DNA from: Rhizobiales bacterium 65-9
GTDB taxonomy: Bacteria > Pseudomonadota > Alphaproteobacteria > Rhizobiales > Beijerinckiaceae
DNA: 32,533 nucleotides
Direction of reading: 5' to 3'
NCBI GenBank assembly: GCA_001899525.1
Contig: MKVY01000027.1
Coordinates: 6,181-38,713, forward strand
Both the position numbers and the translations under genes were made by a program. The notes below the pieces were generated by a model, which saw nothing but the letters and a program-made list of their open reading frames with translations, made no database searches and was not told the origin of the DNA. Below, in pieces: positions 29,510 to 32,533 of this stretch (within the stretch, counting starts at the first letter, position 1; the number at the start of each line of letters is the position of its first letter).

Positions 29510-31861
29510 ATGGAGATCGGCGTCATTGGCGGCGGGCCGGCGGGGCTCTATGCCGCCATCCTGATCAAGAAGAGCTTTCCGCACGCGCTCATCCGCGTCG
29601 TCGAACGCAACCGCTTCGACGACACGTTCGGCTTCGGCGTCGTGTTCTCCGACCAGACGCTCGACGGCTTCGAGAAGGCGGACGCGGAAAGCTACCGCGC
29701 GATCACGCAGGCCTTCTCCTACTGGGACGACATCGAGATCGTGTTCGGCGGGCGCCGTCAGCGCATCGGCGGCAACGGCTTCTGCGGCTGCTCGCGGCGC
29801 ACGCTGCTGCTCATCCTGCAGAAGCGCGCGCGCGAGCTCGGCGTCGAGATCACATTCCAGGAAGACGCGCCGGGCCTCGATTATTTTCCCAACGCCGATC
29901 TCGTCATCGCGGCCGACGGCATCAACAGCCGCGTGCGCGAGACGTTCCGCGATCACTTCCAGCCCGAGGTCGACCTCCGCCCGAACCACTTCACCTGGAT
30001 GGGATCGACGCGGCCGCTCGACGCCTTCAACTTCTTCTTCCGCGAAACCGAGCACGGCGTTTTCATCGCCCATTGCTACCAGTACGAGGCCGGCGCCTCG
30101 ACCTGGGTTCTCGAAACGGATCCCTCGACCTTCGAGAAAGCCGGCCTCGGCGCGTTCGATGAGGAACAGTCCGCGCGCTTCCTCGAAACTGTTTTCGCTG
30201 AGGAACTGCAGGGCCACAAGCTGATCACGAACCGCTCGCTCTGGCGGCAATTCCCGATGATCCGCAACAAGCGCTGGACGAAGGACGACCGCGTCGTGCT
30301 GCTCGGCGATGCGAAATCGACCGCGCATTTCTCGATCGGCGCCGGCACGAAGCTCGCGATGGAGGATGCGATCGCGCTCAACACGGCGCTCGTCGCCGCC
30401 AAGGGCGACGTGAAGGACGCGCTGGCGCGCTTCGAGACCGGACGCCGCGAAGAGGTGGAGAAGACCCAGCATTCCGCCGACGTTTCGCTCGTCTGGTTCG
30501 AGCATATCTCGCGCTACATCAAGATGCCGGCGCTGCAGTTCGCCTTCGGCCTGATGACGCGCGCGAAATCCATCACCTATGACAATCTCGCCCTGCGCGC
30601 GCCCGGCTTCGTCGAGGAGGTGACGGCCGATTTCGCGCGCGGCGTGGAGCAGGCGGGCTACGTCGCGAAGGCCGATCCGAAGCGCGCGCCGGCCTATCAG
30701 CCCTACAGGCTGCGCGACATGCCGCTGCAGAACCGCATCGTGATGTCGCCGATGTGCATGTATCGCGCGATGGACGGGCTGCCGCAGGATTTCCATCTCG
30801 TGCATTACGGCTCGCGCGCCATGGGCGGGGCGGGCCTGATCTTCACCGAGATGACCTGCGTGGCCGCTGACGCGCGCATCACGCATGGCTGCGCCGGCCT
30901 GTGGAACGACGAACAGCTCGCGGCCTGGACGCGGATCGTCGATTTCGCTCACGCCAATTCCGGCGCGAAAATCTGCCTTCAGCTCGGCCATGCCGGCCGC
31001 AAGGGCGCGACGAAGCTGATGTGGGAAGGCATGGACCGGCCGCTGCCGACGGCGGACTGGGACATCATCGCCGCATCCTCGATCCCCTATTATCCCGACA
31101 GCCGCGCGCCGCGCGAAATGACCCGCGCCGACATGGAGCGCGTGAAATCGGAATTCGTGCGCGCGACGGAACTCGGCGAGCGCGCGGGATTCGACATGCT
31201 CGAACTGCACGCCGGACACGGCTATCTGCTCGCGAGCTTCATTTCGCCGATCACCAATCACCGCACGGACGAATATGGCGGCTCGCTGGAGAACCGCCTG
31301 CGCTTTCCGCTCGAAATCTTCAACGCGATGCGCGACGCATGGCCGAAGGCGAAGCCGATGTCGGTGCGCCTCTCCGCGACCGACTGGATCGAAGGCGGGA
31401 TCGACGGCAACGACGCTGTCGAAATTTCGCGCGCCTTCGCCGAGGCGGGCGTCGATCTCGTCGACGTCTCGACGGGACAGACCTCGCCGCAGTCGCGCCC
31501 CATCTTCGGCCGCATGTTCCAGACGCCATTCGCCGAGCAGGTGCGCAACGTCGCGAATGTCGCGACCATGTGCGTCGGCGCCATCACCTCGGTCGACCAG
31601 GCCAACACGCTGCTGATTTCGGGCCGGGCCGATCTGGTCGCGTTCGGCCGGCCGCATCTGGCCGACCCCAATTTCGCGCTCCGCGGCGCCGCGTGGTATG
31701 GCGTCGCCGACGTCGCGCAGCCGAAATCCTACCAGCCCGGTTACGACCAGCTTCTGCGCAACGCCCCGCGCGACAGGGCGGATCTGCTCGACCTCAGGAT
31801 GCGGGCGAAACCCAAGAGCCGCCTCGGCGACAACGAGCCGCAGCGCGAAGCGGCCGAGTAG
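29510..31861 (+). CDS. abmA: 2-aminobenzoyl-CoA monooxygenase/reductase (fused flavin monooxygenase and old yellow enzyme)
   Basis: This 783-residue protein fuses two flavoenzymes. Residues about 1-380 form a single-component FAD monooxygenase with GGGPAG (7-12), AADG (134-137) and LLGDAKSTAHFSIGAGTKLAMEDA (264-287). Residues about 395-760 form an old yellow enzyme-type reductase with QLGHAGRKG (491-499), HAGHGYLL (567-574) and YGGS (589-592). This is the layout of the Azoarcus evansii enzyme, which turns 2-aminobenzoyl-CoA, O2 and NADH into 2-amino-5-oxocyclohex-1-enecarbonyl-CoA. Databases often label such proteins salicylyl-CoA 5-hydroxylase. The start has GGAGG five bases upstream; the frame open to 29360 is unsupported. 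The symbol follows Azoarcus naming as I recall it. Substrate is inferred from the ligase and cluster content. Confidence 0.87.
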   Translation: MEIGVIGGGPAGLYAAILIKKSFPHALIRVVERNRFDDTFGFGVVFSDQTLDGFEKADAESYRAITQAFSYWDDIEIVFGGRRQRIGGNGFCGCSRRTLLLILQKRARELGVEITFQEDAPGLDYFPNADLVIAADGINSRVRETFRDHFQPEVDLRPNHFTWMGSTRPLDAFNFFFRETEHGVFIAHCYQYEAGASTWVLETDPSTFEKAGLGAFDEEQSARFLETVFAEELQGHKLITNRSLWRQFPMIRNKRWTKDDRVVLLGDAKSTAHFSIGAGTKLAMEDAIALNTALVAAKGDVKDALARFETGRREEVEKTQHSADVSLVWFEHISRYIKMPALQFAFGLMTRAKSITYDNLALRAPGFVEEVTADFARGVEQAGYVAKADPKRAPAYQPYRLRDMPLQNRIVMSPMCMYRAMDGLPQDFHLVHYGSRAMGGAGLIFTEMTCVAADARITHGCAGLWNDEQLAAWTRIVDFAHANSGAKICLQLGHAGRKGATKLMWEGMDRPLPTADWDIIAASSIPYYPDSRAPREMTRADMERVKSEFVRATELGERAGFDMLELHAGHGYLLASFISPITNHRTDEYGGSLENRLRFPLEIFNAMRDAWPKAKPMSVRLSATDWIEGGIDGNDAVEISRAFAEAGVDLVDVSTGQTSPQSRPIFGRMFQTPFAEQVRNVANVATMCVGAITSVDQANTLLISGRADLVAFGRPHLADPNFALRGAAWYGVADVAQPKSYQPGYDQLLRNAPRDRADLLDLRMRAKPKSRLGDNEPQREAAE

Positions 31862-31883
31862 CCGCGCCCTTAACCGCGCCGCC

Positions 31884-31906
31884 ACGCCCGCGCTTGTCGC
31901 GGGCGT
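31884..31906 (+). terminator. Terminator-like hairpin after the monooxygenase/reductase gene
   Basis: ACGCCCGCG (31884-31892) and CGCGGGCGT (31898-31906) form a perfect nine-pair stem with a CTTGT loop, 22 bases after the stop codon. Only a weak T-rich stretch follows (31907-31925). It separates this gene from the next flavin monooxygenase. Confidence 0.55.
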
Positions 31907-31934
31907 TCGCGTCTGATTATTTCAACGAAAGCCT

Positions 31935-31959
31935 TGGCTGGCGCATATGCGCACAGCCA
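31935..31959. promoter_or_regulatory. Large palindrome upstream of the last monooxygenase gene, possible operator
   Basis: TGGCTG (31935-31940), the perfect 12-base palindrome GCGCATATGCGC (31941-31952), one extra base, then CAGCCA (31954-31959) make a 25-base inverted repeat centred 46 bases upstream of the ATG at 31992. Its core overlaps a weak -10-like CATATG, 17 bases from TTCAAC. It fits a binding site for a dimeric regulator better than a terminator. Confidence 0.45.
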
Positions 31960-31991
31960 TGCGCGCGCGATCGCCTGGGGAGCTGTGCGTC

Positions 31992-32533
31992 ATGAAGGTC
32001 ATCATCGCGGGCGCGGGAATCGGCGGTCTCACGCTCGCCCTGATGCTGCACCGGCGCGGCATCGAGGCGGTGATCTATGAACAGGCGAGCCAGGTGCGCG
32101 AGATCGGCGTCGGCATCAACACGCTGCCACACGCGATCAAGGAATTGGCCGATCTTGGCCTGCTTCCGGCGATCGACGCGGTCGGGATCCGCACGCGCGA
32201 GCTGATCTATCTCAACATGCAGGGACAGGAGGTGTGGCGCGAATATCGCGGCCTCGACGCGGGCTTCTCCGTTCCGCAATTCTCCATCCATCGCGGCCGC
32301 TTCCAGAAAACGCTCTACGACGCGGCGATCGAACGACTTGGCCCCGGCGCGGTAAGGACGGGCCGCAGGCTTGCGGGATTCATGCAGGGCGAAGGCGGCG
32401 TCACCGCGCATTTCGTCGATACGAAAGAAGGGCTCTCGAGCGAAACCGCGCGCGGCGACGTGCTGGTCGGCGCCGACGGCATCCATTCGGCCGCGCGCGC
32501 GGCTTTCTATCCGACGGAAGCCGATCCGACATG
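31992..32533 (+). CDS. FAD-dependent aromatic monooxygenase, 3' part outside window
   Basis: The first 180 codons of a single-component flavin monooxygenase of the salicylate/p-hydroxybenzoate hydroxylase group. The dinucleotide-binding motif is GAGIGG (7-12), with VIYEQASQVREIGVGINTLPHAIKEL downstream and the second FAD/NADH motif VGADGIHSAARAAF near the right edge. GGGGAG lies upstream of the ATG at 31992. The gene is cut by the window end, so the C-terminal GD motif cannot be checked. It is separated from the previous gene by a hairpin and has its own palindromic upstream site. Substrate is unknown; a hydroxylated aromatic acid is likely from family and context. Confidence 0.85.
   Translation, partial: MKVIIAGAGIGGLTLALMLHRRGIEAVIYEQASQVREIGVGINTLPHAIKELADLGLLPAIDAVGIRTRELIYLNMQGQEVWREYRGLDAGFSVPQFSIHRGRFQKTLYDAAIERLGPGAVRTGRRLAGFMQGEGGVTAHFVDTKEGLSSETARGDVLVGADGIHSAARAAFYPTEADPT

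Noticed and set aside
29480..31885. 801-codon open frame on the minus strand opposite the monooxygenase/reductase
   Set aside because: Antisense shadow with Arg/Glu-rich composition and no motifs; the plus-strand frame has full FAD and old yellow enzyme signatures.
31935..31952. Sigma-54 promoter (TGGC...GC) before the last monooxygenase
   Set aside because: The GG and GC elements are spaced one base too far apart, and the sequence is explained better as a palindrome.
1..32533. tRNA, rRNA, CRISPR arrays or insertion sequences
   Set aside because: Scanning by eye showed no regularly spaced direct repeats, no cloverleaf-like or rRNA-like segment outside genes, and no transposase frame.

Overview
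The window is very GC-rich, compactly coded DNA that looks like an alphaproteobacterial chromosome, most likely Hyphomicrobiales (Rhizobiales). Three things point that way: a complete-looking gene transfer agent (GTA) structural cluster of the Rhodobacter capsulatus RcGTA type, a CoA-dependent aromatic catabolic cluster, and an intergenic CCTTCTCCCC...GGGGAGAAGG palindrome of the RIME-like kind. No tRNA, rRNA, CRISPR array, transposase or integrase was seen.

Region 1 (1-13842, mostly minus strand) is the GTA head-tail operon. In transcription order it runs: putative promoter (13842-13814), a doubtful small ORF, small-terminase-like protein, large terminase, portal, a small membrane protein, a small basic protein, prohead protease, HK97 capsid, head-tail connector, head-tail adaptor, DUF3168 protein, major tail protein, two tail chaperone-type proteins, short tape measure, DUF2460, DUF2163 hub, NlpC/P60 peptidase, and the N-terminal 514 codons of the baseplate 'megatron', which leaves the window at base 1. 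Every frame is intact and most genes overlap by ATGA or TGATG junctions. Between capsid and connector the operon is broken by two plus-strand genes for secreted trypsin-like serine proteases (6421-8064) with intact catalytic triads. This is the most unusual architectural feature of the window.

Region 2 (13928-22136, minus strand) begins with a divergently controlled operon: SDR, MarR regulator, enoyl-CoA hydratase, acyl-CoA dehydrogenase, a 43-codon small ORF, 2-aminobenzoate-CoA ligase and a RidA-family protein. A homodimeric-E1/transketolase-like ThDP enzyme lies 188 bases further downstream. The plus strand (22260-27910) carries an arylformamidase-like hydrolase and a full Liv-type ABC importer. 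A cupin follows, then a minus-strand trans-aconitate methyltransferase. Diverging from that is the fused flavin monooxygenase/old yellow enzyme protein (29510-31861) that I read as 2-aminobenzoyl-CoA monooxygenase/reductase. A second flavin monooxygenase runs off the right edge.

Together region 2 and its plus-strand neighbours encode uptake, CoA activation, dearomatising hydroxylation/reduction and beta-oxidation-like processing of anthranilate. The arylformamidase suggests a link to tryptophan/kynurenine breakdown. The core set (ligase, monooxygenase/reductase, three beta-oxidation-type enzymes, MarR, RidA-type protein, ABC binding protein) matches the known Azoarcus evansii 2-aminobenzoate cluster. 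Two nearly identical AT-rich palindromes, one between the SDR and arylformamidase genes and one in front of the monooxygenase/reductase, look like the operators of the MarR protein and tie the parts into one regulon.
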